A DNA stretch of 43,024 nt from Burkholderiales bacterium (GTDB lineage Bacteria > Pseudomonadota > Gammaproteobacteria > Burkholderiales > WYBJ01): NCBI GenBank assembly GCA_020848435.1, contig JADLAC010000055.1, positions 1-43,024 of the forward strand. Direction: 5' to 3'. This document shows, piece by piece, positions 26,566 to 34,056 of this stretch (within the stretch, counting starts at the first letter, position 1; every line of letters starts with the position of its first letter). The position numbers and the translations under genes are program-made. Under the pieces are notes generated by a model. That model ran no database searches. It had not been told where the DNA came from and saw nothing but the letters and a program-made list of their open reading frames with translations.

Positions 26566-28662
26566 CTAGGCCAGCGTTGCGCGGGCATCGACCGCGATGA
26601 CGCCCTCGCCCGAGCGGCGCACCAGGACCGGGTTGGCGTCGAGCTCGAGCAGGCGCGGACCGAGCTCGTGCGCGAGCCAGCTCACCCGCACCAGCGCGTC
26701 GGCCAGCGCTTCGACGTCGAGTCGGCCGCGCCCGCGCGCACCGGCGAGCAAGGGCCAGCCCTTCAGCGCTTGCAGCAGCGCCATCGCTTGCGTGGGCGAG
26801 ACCGGCGCGAGCGCCAATTGCACATCGTGCAGCAGCTCGACGTAGATGCCGCCCAAGCCGACCATCGCCACGGCGCCGAACTGGGCATCCCAACGGCTGC
26901 CGACGATGGCTTCGATCTCGCCCTGCGCCATCTCCTGCACGAGTAATCCCTCTAGCGCAGCGCCGGGCACCCGCGCTTCGACAGCGGCTGCGATCCGGAC
27001 GGCCGCGGCGCGCACCGCCTGCTCATCGTGCAAATCGAGGGCTACCCCGCCGGCATCGCTCTTGTGACTGATCTGGCGCGACACCGCCTTCAATGCGACC
27101 GGGAAACCGAGGGCCGAGGCGGCGCGCCCTGCTTCATGCGCGTTGGTCACCTGCTGTTCGCGCGTCACCGTGAGCCCGACCGCTGCGAGCAAGGACTTCG
27201 CTTCGTGCTCGGTCAATGTCCCGGGTGCGAAACGATCGAGCAGGCGCGCGGCCGGCTGCGCATCCGGCGGGCGCTCGGGTTCGCGGCGCACGCGCCGCAC
27301 GCGCTCGCCGTAGTCGAGCACCGCGCGCAGCACGCCGACCGCGTCGTCCATGCGATTGGTGAACGGGCAGCCCAGGCGGCGCAGCTCGTCGCGTCCCTTG
27401 TCGACCAGCGAGCCGGGGCAGAGCAGCAGGACGACGGGTTTGTCGCCGGCCAGCGCGATCTCGCCCCAGCGCTTGATTTTCTCGTCGACCTGCGGCGCCG
27501 AGGCGGCGGCGAGAAGCACGGCCGCGACGTTCGGGTCGGCGCGCAACCACCCTAAAGCCTCCGTGTTCACCTCGAAGCTCTTGCTGGTCGCGAGGCCACC
27601 GAACTCCAGCGGATTGAGCGGGCGCGTGGCCGGGATGTAGTTGCGCAACCGGGCCTCGGTGGCCGGGGTCAGATCGGCGATCCTGATGCCGGCGCGCGTG
27701 ACGCGATCGGCGGCCACCGCGACCGTGCCGCCCGAGGGCGAGAGCACCGCCACGCAATCGCCTGCCGGCGGCGCGAAGCGCGCCAGCACATGCGCGGCCA
27801 TGACCGCGCGCTCCGGATCGTCGACCAGGCAGATGGCTTCATCGCGGCATGCCGCCTCGAATACGGGGTAAGTACCGGCGAGGCTTGCCGTATGCGATTG
27901 GGTGAGCCGGCTGCCCGCTTCGCTGGCGCCCGACTTGGCAATGACGAGCGGCTTGCCGGCTTCTCGGCAGCGGCGCGCGGCGGCGATGAAGCGCTGCGCA
28001 TCGCGCAGCCCCTCGGCATAGACCGCGATCGCCCTGGTGCGCGGATCGGCCGCGAAGTAGTCGAGGAAATCGCACAGCTCGAGATCGGCCTGATTGCCGA
28101 TCGATGCGGCGACGGATACCCCCGCGCCGACATCGCGCGCATTACTGATCATGGAGGCCATGACCGAGCCGCTCTGGCTGACCACCCCGATGTCGCCCTT
28201 GGGCATCGGCTTCGGCGCCAGCGCGACCGAGGAGGTGAGCGCGAGGTTCAGGTGCGGATTGATGAAGCCGAGGCAGTTCGGACCGATCAGGCGAATGCCA
28301 TGGCGGCGCGCGATCGCGACCAGCTCATCCTGGCGCGCCTTGCCCTCGTCCCCCACCTCGGCATAGTCGGCCGTGATCACGACCGCGCACTTCACCCCCA
28401 TCGCGCCGCATTCTTCCAGCGTCGGTGCAATGTAAGGCGTAGGCACCGCCAGGACGGCGACATCGATCGGTCCCGGGGCCGCGCCGATGCTCGCGAACGC
28501 GGGAATGCCGCACACTTCGCGCGCGCTCGGATTGACCGGTACGATGCGTCCCGCGAAACCGTGGTCGACCACGTAGCGGATCACGCGCCCGCCGAACTTG
28601 AGCGTGTCGGCGGACGCGCCGATCACGGCGACGGATTGCGGATTCAGGATCTGTTGCAGCAT
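26566..28662 (-). CDS. ADP-forming acyl-CoA synthetase (acetate-CoA ligase, NDP-forming family)
   Basis: A 698-residue fused alpha-beta NDP-forming CoA ligase. The CoA-binding Rossmann domain occupies about 1-130 (VAVIGAS at 11-17). The succinyl-CoA-ligase-like domain follows, with the phosphorylated His at H257 in SQSHTASLAG, the position expected in this family. The C-terminal ATP-grasp domain is about 480-698 (EHEAKSLLAAVGL, VALKAVS, LELDANPVLV). No GNAT domain is attached, so it is not a Pat-type acetyltransferase. The start at 28662 (MLQQILNPQSVAVIG) is typical for the family; the open frame to 29169 overlaps the racemase-fold gene and is discarded. The neighbouring enoyl-CoA hydratase suggests it activates an acid for degradation. 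Acyl specificity is unknown. Confidence 0.9.
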   Translation of the reverse strand: MLQQILNPQSVAVIGASADTLKFGGRVIRYVVDHGFAGRIVPVNPSAREVCGIPAFASIGAAPGPIDVAVLAVPTPYIAPTLEECGAMGVKCAVVITADYAEVGDEGKARQDELVAIARRHGIRLIGPNCLGFINPHLNLALTSSVALAPKPMPKGDIGVVSQSGSVMASMISNARDVGAGVSVAASIGNQADLELCDFLDYFAADPRTRAIAVYAEGLRDAQRFIAAARRCREAGKPLVIAKSGASEAGSRLTQSHTASLAGTYPVFEAACRDEAICLVDDPERAVMAAHVLARFAPPAGDCVAVLSPSGGTVAVAADRVTRAGIRIADLTPATEARLRNYIPATRPLNPLEFGGLATSKSFEVNTEALGWLRADPNVAAVLLAAASAPQVDEKIKRWGEIALAGDKPVVLLLCPGSLVDKGRDELRRLGCPFTNRMDDAVGVLRAVLDYGERVRRVRREPERPPDAQPAARLLDRFAPGTLTEHEAKSLLAAVGLTVTREQQVTNAHEAGRAASALGFPVALKAVSRQISHKSDAGGVALDLHDEQAVRAAAVRIAAAVEARVPGAALEGLLVQEMAQGEIEAIVGSRWDAQFGAVAMVGLGGIYVELLHDVQLALAPVSPTQAMALLQALKGWPLLAGARGRGRLDVEALADALVRVSWLAHELGPRLLELDANPVLVRRSGEGVIAVDARATLA

Positions 28663-28712
28663 GGCGATGGGTCCGATGGCGGCGCCGCGCTCAGGCGCGC
28701 CGGTTTCAACGG

Positions 28713-29516
28713 CTAGAGCTGATCGAGCTGGTAGAAGCGCATCAGCTCCTCGATGCGCCGGGCCGGCGGGCGGCGGCGGAAGTAGCCCTTGCGGCTCGGC
28801 ATGACGCCGGTCGCGCGGCGCAGATCGACCAGGGTCTCGGCCATCTTGATGGTGGCGCCGATGGCATCGATCACCGGGCAGTCGTCGACCCGATTGACAT
28901 TGTTGCTCGCGAGCAGGACGTTGAGCGGCGCTTCGCCGGGGATGATCACGTCGGCGCCTTCGCCAATGAGCGCGCGCGCGGCGACCATGAACCGCTCGAT
29001 GAGCGGCGCGGGCCGCGCGAATCCCGCCAGCACGTCGTGGAAGCTGAATCCGGCCGGGCGCGAGGCCGCGCAGCGCGCTTGCAGGCCGTAGCGCGCGACG
29101 TTGTCCGCGATCAGCTCGGGCAGATCGTCGATGAACGTGAGGATGCCGAACTTCGCACCCAGCGCGCACGCGGTCAACATCGCGCTCTCGCCATAACCCA
29201 CGACCGGGATATCGACCAACGCGCGTGCCTCTGTCAGCCCCACGTCCGGAATGCTCATGATGGCGTAGGCATCGAAGCCGGTGCGCTCGGCCGCCAACGC
29301 GCCGGCGATGAACTGGCTGCTATGCAAGTGCTGGATGACGTGGTGCCGGATGTCGGTGCCCGGGTACTCGGTTTCGTAGGTGCCCGCTCTCATGCCGTGC
29401 ATGACGATCTCGGTGTCGGACCGGGCGAGCGTGCGGAAATGCGCGGCCAAGGCGGCCTCGTACGCGGGCAGATCCGAGAGCACGGTGAAGCTTTGATGCC
29501 AGATGCGGATGGTCAT
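28713..29516 (-). CDS. Aspartate/glutamate-hydantoin racemase-fold protein A, cysteines replaced
   Basis: A 267-residue protein of the Asp/Glu/hydantoin racemase superfamily. Family marks are the DTEIVMHGMRAGTYE region, DVGLTEARALVDIPVVGYGESAML at about 91-113, and GADVIIPGEAPLNVLLAS. The two catalytic cysteines are absent: the ACF-DPG position reads IMSIPDVG (Ser88), and the LGCTG position reads PGEAP (Glu). A two-Cys racemase mechanism is therefore unlikely; a decarboxylase, isomerase or other lyase is possible. The start at 29516 is used since it matches the family N-terminus. It is the first gene of the racemase, ADP-forming ligase and hydratase group. A second such protein is at 41468-42277. 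Confidence 0.82.
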   Translation of the reverse strand: MTIRIWHQSFTVLSDLPAYEAALAAHFRTLARSDTEIVMHGMRAGTYETEYPGTDIRHHVIQHLHSSQFIAGALAAERTGFDAYAIMSIPDVGLTEARALVDIPVVGYGESAMLTACALGAKFGILTFIDDLPELIADNVARYGLQARCAASRPAGFSFHDVLAGFARPAPLIERFMVAARALIGEGADVIIPGEAPLNVLLASNNVNRVDDCPVIDAIGATIKMAETLVDLRRATGVMPSRKGYFRRRPPARRIEELMRFYQLDQL

Positions 29517-29663
29517 GATCGATCGTGTTTGCAGGCGTAGCATCGACGCCGCAGCGCCTGTGTAGAGCTCGCGCGACCAAATACATCGCGCTTCGCCGCG
29601 AAGCTTCCGCAATGCCCGACGAGTGTAAATGCAGGCCGGTGCGAAGTAAACGCGCGCTGCCGG

Positions 29664-30425
29664 CTATGCGCGGTGGGACTTGGCGGCGCGGTGGAACGCC
29701 ACCGTGCCGGCGAGAACGGTCTGCGCGCCGACGTGCTCGAAGCCCAACTCCACGAGCACCGCCGACAGCTCCTCGGCGGAATAGAACATTTGCAGCGCGT
29801 CGATGAAATAGCGCTTGCAGTTGAGCGCCGCGCGGCCGCTGCCGAAAGCGAACGCGGTCATGGCGAGGCAAGGGCGCAGATACGCATAGTACAGCGCTTC
29901 GACGCCGCGGCTCGCGGGACGCAGCATGTCGCAATGATGGAAGCGCCCGCCCGGCTTGAGCACGCGGTGGATCTCGGCGAACACCCGCCGCACGCGCAGA
30001 TGCCGGGATGCGAACTGGAGCGTGACGAGGTCGAAGTGATCATCCGGGAAGGGCAAGGTGTGAACGTCGCCGATGATGCTCGCGATACTCAAACCGAGCC
30101 TGCGGGCGCGCGCGCGTCCGACCGCCTGCATCTCGGCGCTGCGATCGATCGCGTGTACCGCGAGCGCCGGTTCGCGCTTGAGCAAGGCGATTCCAATCGC
30201 GTTGGTGCCCGCGCACACATCGAGGACGCGCTCGTTGGGGTGAACCGCGACGGTTCCCATGAAGCGGCGCTCGAGCCAGCCCAGCAAGCCGAGCGTGGCG
30301 ATGACGTTGGCACGGTCATAGTAGGGCGCGACATCGGCGAAGACGTCTTTCAAATCCTGCGTCCAGACGCCGGCGAAGCGTGCTTCGCGCGCAGTCTCGC
30401 GCGTGGCTAAGGGGGGCGGGGTCAC
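29664..30425 (-). CDS. UbiE/COQ5-like class I methyltransferase
   Basis: A 253-residue SAM-dependent methyltransferase resembling ubiquinone/menaquinone C-methyltransferases. The N-terminal VFADVAPYYDRANVIATLGLLGWLERRF segment mirrors UbiE's VAxxYDxxN...W. Motif I is VLDVCAGTNAIG, and LPFPDDHFDLVTLQFASRHL and HRVLKPGGRFHHCDM follow the family plan. The GTG at 30425 is the first plausible start after the porin gene's stop (55 bases away); a longer frame to 30578 would overlap that gene. It is the last gene of the cytochrome/porin cluster. A link to quinones would fit a respiratory operon, but a housekeeping ubiE probably exists elsewhere, so the substrate is open. Confidence 0.78.
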   Translation of the reverse strand: MTPPPLATRETAREARFAGVWTQDLKDVFADVAPYYDRANVIATLGLLGWLERRFMGTVAVHPNERVLDVCAGTNAIGIALLKREPALAVHAIDRSAEMQAVGRARARRLGLSIASIIGDVHTLPFPDDHFDLVTLQFASRHLRVRRVFAEIHRVLKPGGRFHHCDMLRPASRGVEALYYAYLRPCLAMTAFAFGSGRAALNCKRYFIDALQMFYSAEELSAVLVELGFEHVGAQTVLAGTVAFHRAAKSHRA

Positions 30426-30480
30426 GTGCCCCCAATCCGAACGACGCGCGTACTGCGCGCATGCATCTTCGACGGGTGCA

Positions 30481-32619
30481 TCACCGGAAGCGATGGATGT
30501 AGCGCACGCCCACAAAATTGGAAGTCTGCTTGGGATCGGCCAGAACCATCGTCCCGTCCGTAGCGGTTCCGTACACAAACGGCGTGCCGTTAGCGAACTG
30601 CCACGTCCAGTCGTTGGTTTCCCAGCGTTCGTGAATCACGTCGAAGCGCAGCTCCGAGCTCTTCTGCAATGCGTAGGCGGCGAACAGCTTGAGCCGTATC
30701 AGCTTGTTGTCGATCTCGGGCAAGGGACCGGTGATACCGGCGGGAAACACCGTGCCCGCACCGGTCAACGTGATGGTCTCGGGATACTTGCTCTCGTTGC
30801 GAATCCACTGCAAGTCCATACCGATCCGCAGCCGCTCGCTGGTACGTCCCTGAACGCCGACGCCGAAGGCGTTGCCGACATCTTCCAGTTGCGCGAGCTT
30901 CTCGGCGGGTGCCGCCGTGCCCGTGGTTGCGCGCTGGCCGAACTGCGTTGCCTTGGTCTTGTCGTGCGAATAGTAGGCATTGACCTGCCACTTGTCGTTC
31001 AAGGCGTAATTGGCGTCGACCGAATAGAGCACCGCATCGCCGTCGCGCAAGCCGTAGGGCCTCGCCGCGCTGGTGCCGTACTTGTCGCGCGCATCCTCGA
31101 TGTTGAACTGGAACGAGAGCTGCTCGGCCGGCATCCAGTCGAGACTCGCCCGCCACTTGTTGCGCTTGCGATCGGCGATGTGGATCGGGTTGATCTCATC
31201 GGATTCCGTTTCGTTGGTCAACGAGTATGCCGACCCATCGCGCTTGCTGTGCAAGAAGGCGACGGAACCGTTGACGGTTTCCGACATCGAGCGGCGGAGC
31301 TGCACGCGGTAGGTGGTCTCGTCGATATCGGCGCGGAACGGTACATAGCGCTGGCGATCGACGCCGGCGACGTTGATCGATCCCGCGCCGACCGGGATCG
31401 TGCGATCCTGATTGCGGAGATCGACTCCGCCGATGACGCTGAACTGCATAGGCAGCCGATAGGTGCCTTCGACTTTGCCGGTCAAGGTGCGGAAGGAAAG
31501 CGGCGTGTTGTCCACGCACGTCGCCGTGGTGGCGCAGGTGCCCGCGCCGGTCTGGACGTAACGCGCTTGCGGCGTCTTCTCGCGCACGTCGTGGTAGCGC
31601 AGGTTGGCCGCCAAGGACAGCCGCGATGTCGGCCGCGACGTGAGGCCGAGTTGCACCAGCGTGGTATCGACCTGGCCGTCGAGGTTCGTGGGGGCGGTGG
31701 CGAGCGACAGGCCGGCGATATCGCGCGTCGGCAGCCGTTCGTCCTGCGTGGCGCGCGTGTACTGGATCTTCAGCGTGCCGCGCGTGCTCGCCGTGAAATT
31801 CATGCCACCGTCGAGGTAGACCTGGTGCGCTTCGTTGTCGAGCGGCAGGCTGAGAAAATACTGCGTTGCCGCCGCGCCGCCGTTCAACGTGGTATTGACC
31901 AGGTTGTAGGCGTTGTTGTACCAGCTTCCGTAATAGCCGCCCGAGAGTTGGAAGACCTTGCCGGTGTAATCCAAGCGGGCGTCGAGCTGACGCGTCGTGC
32001 TGTCGATGGGCTCGACGGCGAACTCCGGCGCGCCTCCGCGCCCCCACATCCGGGTGCCTTCCTTCCTGTCGTTCTTGAAGTTCACACGGAAATTCAGACC
32101 CGGCATGAGGTGCTTGAAGAAGCCGAGATTCGCCACGTCGCGCACCGTGCCCAGGTCGATGTTGCCGAAACCGAAGGCGGTGGCGCCGGCGCCACTGACG
32201 ATGAGCCGATCGCTGCCGATGCCCTGCAATCCCGTATTGACGATGTAGGGGTTATCGCGGGGGATGCGGCTGTACTCGATAAACGCGCCGATGTCGCCCT
32301 GACGCAGCCACTCGCCGCGGAACTCGCGCGTGGTGAGACCCAGATTGCGGCCGCTGAAGGTGAGCCAGGTGCCGGTGGCGTCGTCGCGCTTGACGACGTC
32401 GAGATCGAGAAGCCCGTAGGGGCCTCTGTCGCGCATGCCGTCGTAGATGCCTTGCTGGCGCCGGTCATCGGTCCAGTAGCCGATGCCTGCCGACACCGAG
32501 CTCGCGGGTTTGGTCAGCTCGGCAATGGTCGCATCCTGCGCCAGCGCGGGGTCGAACATCGACGCAACGCCGGCGGTGAGTAGCGCCACCCTGAACGTAT
32601 GCAGCTTGATCGTAATCAT
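30481..32619 (-). CDS. MtrB/PioB-type outer-membrane beta-barrel porin
   Basis: A 712-residue outer-membrane protein of the MtrB/PioB family, which sheathes a decaheme cytochrome so electrons can cross the outer membrane. After a signal peptide ending PALAQ, the sequence alternates polar and aromatic residues through many predicted strands, with recurrent segments such as DRGPYGLLDLDVVKRD, LSGGYYGSWYNNAYN, LSLAANLRYHDVREKTP and GVRYIHRFR at the C-terminus. It lacks the N-terminal CXXC of Shewanella MtrB; its only Cys pair is in GTCATTATC. GGGAGG lies 6 bases before the ATG. It is 21 bases downstream of the decaheme gene, its expected partner. Confidence 0.9.
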   Translation of the reverse strand: MITIKLHTFRVALLTAGVASMFDPALAQDATIAELTKPASSVSAGIGYWTDDRRQQGIYDGMRDRGPYGLLDLDVVKRDDATGTWLTFSGRNLGLTTREFRGEWLRQGDIGAFIEYSRIPRDNPYIVNTGLQGIGSDRLIVSGAGATAFGFGNIDLGTVRDVANLGFFKHLMPGLNFRVNFKNDRKEGTRMWGRGGAPEFAVEPIDSTTRQLDARLDYTGKVFQLSGGYYGSWYNNAYNLVNTTLNGGAAATQYFLSLPLDNEAHQVYLDGGMNFTASTRGTLKIQYTRATQDERLPTRDIAGLSLATAPTNLDGQVDTTLVQLGLTSRPTSRLSLAANLRYHDVREKTPQARYVQTGAGTCATTATCVDNTPLSFRTLTGKVEGTYRLPMQFSVIGGVDLRNQDRTIPVGAGSINVAGVDRQRYVPFRADIDETTYRVQLRRSMSETVNGSVAFLHSKRDGSAYSLTNETESDEINPIHIADRKRNKWRASLDWMPAEQLSFQFNIEDARDKYGTSAARPYGLRDGDAVLYSVDANYALNDKWQVNAYYSHDKTKATQFGQRATTGTAAPAEKLAQLEDVGNAFGVGVQGRTSERLRIGMDLQWIRNESKYPETITLTGAGTVFPAGITGPLPEIDNKLIRLKLFAAYALQKSSELRFDVIHERWETNDWTWQFANGTPFVYGTATDGTMVLADPKQTSNFVGVRYIHRFR

Positions 32620-32640
32620 CGTCGTCCTCCCGGATCTCGC

Positions 32641-33582
32641 TCAGCGCCGGAACCGTCCGGCAGTTGCGCTGTTCTGCGTGCTGTTGCTGCCGTGGATATT
32701 GGTGTGGCAGTTGAGGCAGCCTCGCGCCACGCTGCCCAGTGCGGTGGTGCCCGTCGTGCGCGCGGTGGGCAGTCCCGATGCCTGGCTCGGGTGGCTGGTA
32801 TGGCTATGGCATTCCTGGCACAGGAAAGGCGGCCGGGACTTGAGCAGGTTGGCGATGGTGGTGCCGTGCGGGTTGTGGCAGATCCCGCAGTCCTCTTGCA
32901 CCGGCTGGTGGTTGTGCACGAACGGGCCGCGCTTCTCCATGTGGCAGGAAAAGCAGGTCTCGTTGACGCTCGCGCGCGCGAGCTGCTTCGGATTGTCGCC
33001 ATGCACGTTGTGGCACGACGAGCACGACATCTTGCCCTCGACGACGGGGTGATGCGACGGGCGGTTGATCTGCGCGCGCTGCTCCTTGTGGCACTTGAAG
33101 CAGGTCTCGGTCTGGGTGTAGCGGTCGCGCGCTTTGTCGTGCGCCGTATGGATCTGGTGGCACGAGCTGCAGGCCACGTCGCGCGCGGCGTGGGTGCTCG
33201 ATTGCCAATGGATGCGAGTGCCGCCCTGGTGACAGGAGAGACAGGCGCCATTGCGTGCATTCACCGGCGTCGGCGCCTTGGGGCCGAACGCCACGTCCGG
33301 TGGTGCCGGCTTCTTCCCGCCCTTCTCTGCGTCGGCGATGTGCTTGTCCGACTCGCCATGGCAGCTCGTGCACGTGCCCACGCGCCGGTCGGCGATGGTG
33401 CCGTGGCGCGTCTTGCCGATCTCGAGCACGCGCGGAGAATCGCCCTCGTCGTGGCAGGTGGTGCACTTGGCATCCCCCTTGAGCACCAGGTCCTTGGGTG
33501 CGCTCGCAGCGGTCGCTGCCGAGGTGGCCAGCGCCGCGAGCATGCAGGTTGCCATGGCGGCAACGATTCGGACGACTTTCAT
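32641..33582 (-). CDS. DmsE/MtrA-family decaheme c-type cytochrome
   Basis: A 313-residue periplasmic multiheme cytochrome. After a signal peptide (cleavage near AATAA), exactly ten CxxCH motifs begin at about residues 40, 71, 114, 138, 161, 187, 210, 232, 255 and 289, with many extra His residues as distal ligands. The decaheme count, size and spacing match DmsE/MtrA/PioA. The protein would plug into the MtrB-type porin encoded next and carry electrons between periplasm and cell surface. GAGGAGA and GGGGAG lie just before the ATG. A plain Gly/Ser/Thr/Asn-rich C-terminus follows the last heme. The direction of electron flow cannot be read from sequence. Confidence 0.95.
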   Translation of the reverse strand: MKVVRIVAAMATCMLAALATSAATAASAPKDLVLKGDAKCTTCHDEGDSPRVLEIGKTRHGTIADRRVGTCTSCHGESDKHIADAEKGGKKPAPPDVAFGPKAPTPVNARNGACLSCHQGGTRIHWQSSTHAARDVACSSCHQIHTAHDKARDRYTQTETCFKCHKEQRAQINRPSHHPVVEGKMSCSSCHNVHGDNPKQLARASVNETCFSCHMEKRGPFVHNHQPVQEDCGICHNPHGTTIANLLKSRPPFLCQECHSHTSHPSQASGLPTARTTGTTALGSVARGCLNCHTNIHGSNSTQNSATAGRFRR

Positions 33583-33649
33583 CTCCCCATCTCCTCTGTC
33601 TGCGTCCTGCCGTCCCGGCCGCGCCCGCGGCGCGGCCGAGAGAGCCGTG

Positions 33650-34015
33650 CTACTGCGAGAGTATCCAGGCCACGAGGTTCTTGATCTCCTTCGTGTCCTT
33701 GGTGTCGATCGCCTTGTGCTCTTCTTCCTTGCCGCTGTCGAGCAGCTTGACCTTCGGGTTGGTGGTGAGGTTCTTGATCACCTTGTCCTCCGCATCGGGC
33801 TTGCCGCGCATCTCCTTGGCGATGTTTTGCAGCGCGGGGCCTTTCTTGTCGCGGTCGGGCGCGTGGCACTTGCCGCAGTCGTTGCGCTTGAACGTGGCCT
33901 TGGCGGCGGCCTCGTTGAAGCTCGCCTTTTCGGCAGCCAAGGCGGGCGCGCCGAGTAGCGCGGAGGACGCGAGCGCGGCTCCGGCGAGGGTTCGGAATCT
34001 GGATGCTGCTTTCAT
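33650..34015 (-). CDS. Periplasmic monoheme cytochrome c with probable His distal ligand
   Basis: A 121-residue class I-like cytochrome c with signal peptide (LGAPALA, cleavage near residue 28) and one heme motif CGKCH at 47-51. Class I proteins normally carry a distal Met before the last helix. Here that stretch reads SGKEEEHKAIDTKDTKEIKNLVAWILS, offering H100 where Met is expected. The only Met in the mature region, M69, lies just 18 residues after the heme His. A bis-His heme with lower potential is therefore likely. AAAGGAGA precedes the ATG at 34015. It lies between the b/c fusion and the decaheme genes and is a natural electron shuttle between them. Confidence 0.88.
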   Translation of the reverse strand: MKAASRFRTLAGAALASSALLGAPALAAEKASFNEAAAKATFKRNDCGKCHAPDRDKKGPALQNIAKEMRGKPDAEDKVIKNLTTNPKVKLLDSGKEEEHKAIDTKDTKEIKNLVAWILSQ

Positions 34016-34056
34016 TGCGAGTCTCCTTTTGCGATTGCGCCGGTCGCTGGTTCGAT

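Noticed and set aside
28663..29169. N-terminal extension of the ADP-forming ligase frame
   Set aside because: It overlaps the racemase-fold gene in another frame, and the family N-terminus (SVAVIGAS) begins right after the chosen Met.
30426..30578. Longer start for the UbiE-like methyltransferase
   Set aside because: It would overlap the end of the porin gene by about 100 bases and adds sequence without family character.
30403..32583. Plus-strand open frame of 726 codons
   Set aside because: It is antisense to the MtrB/PioB porin gene, with Arg/Ala/Val-rich shadow composition.
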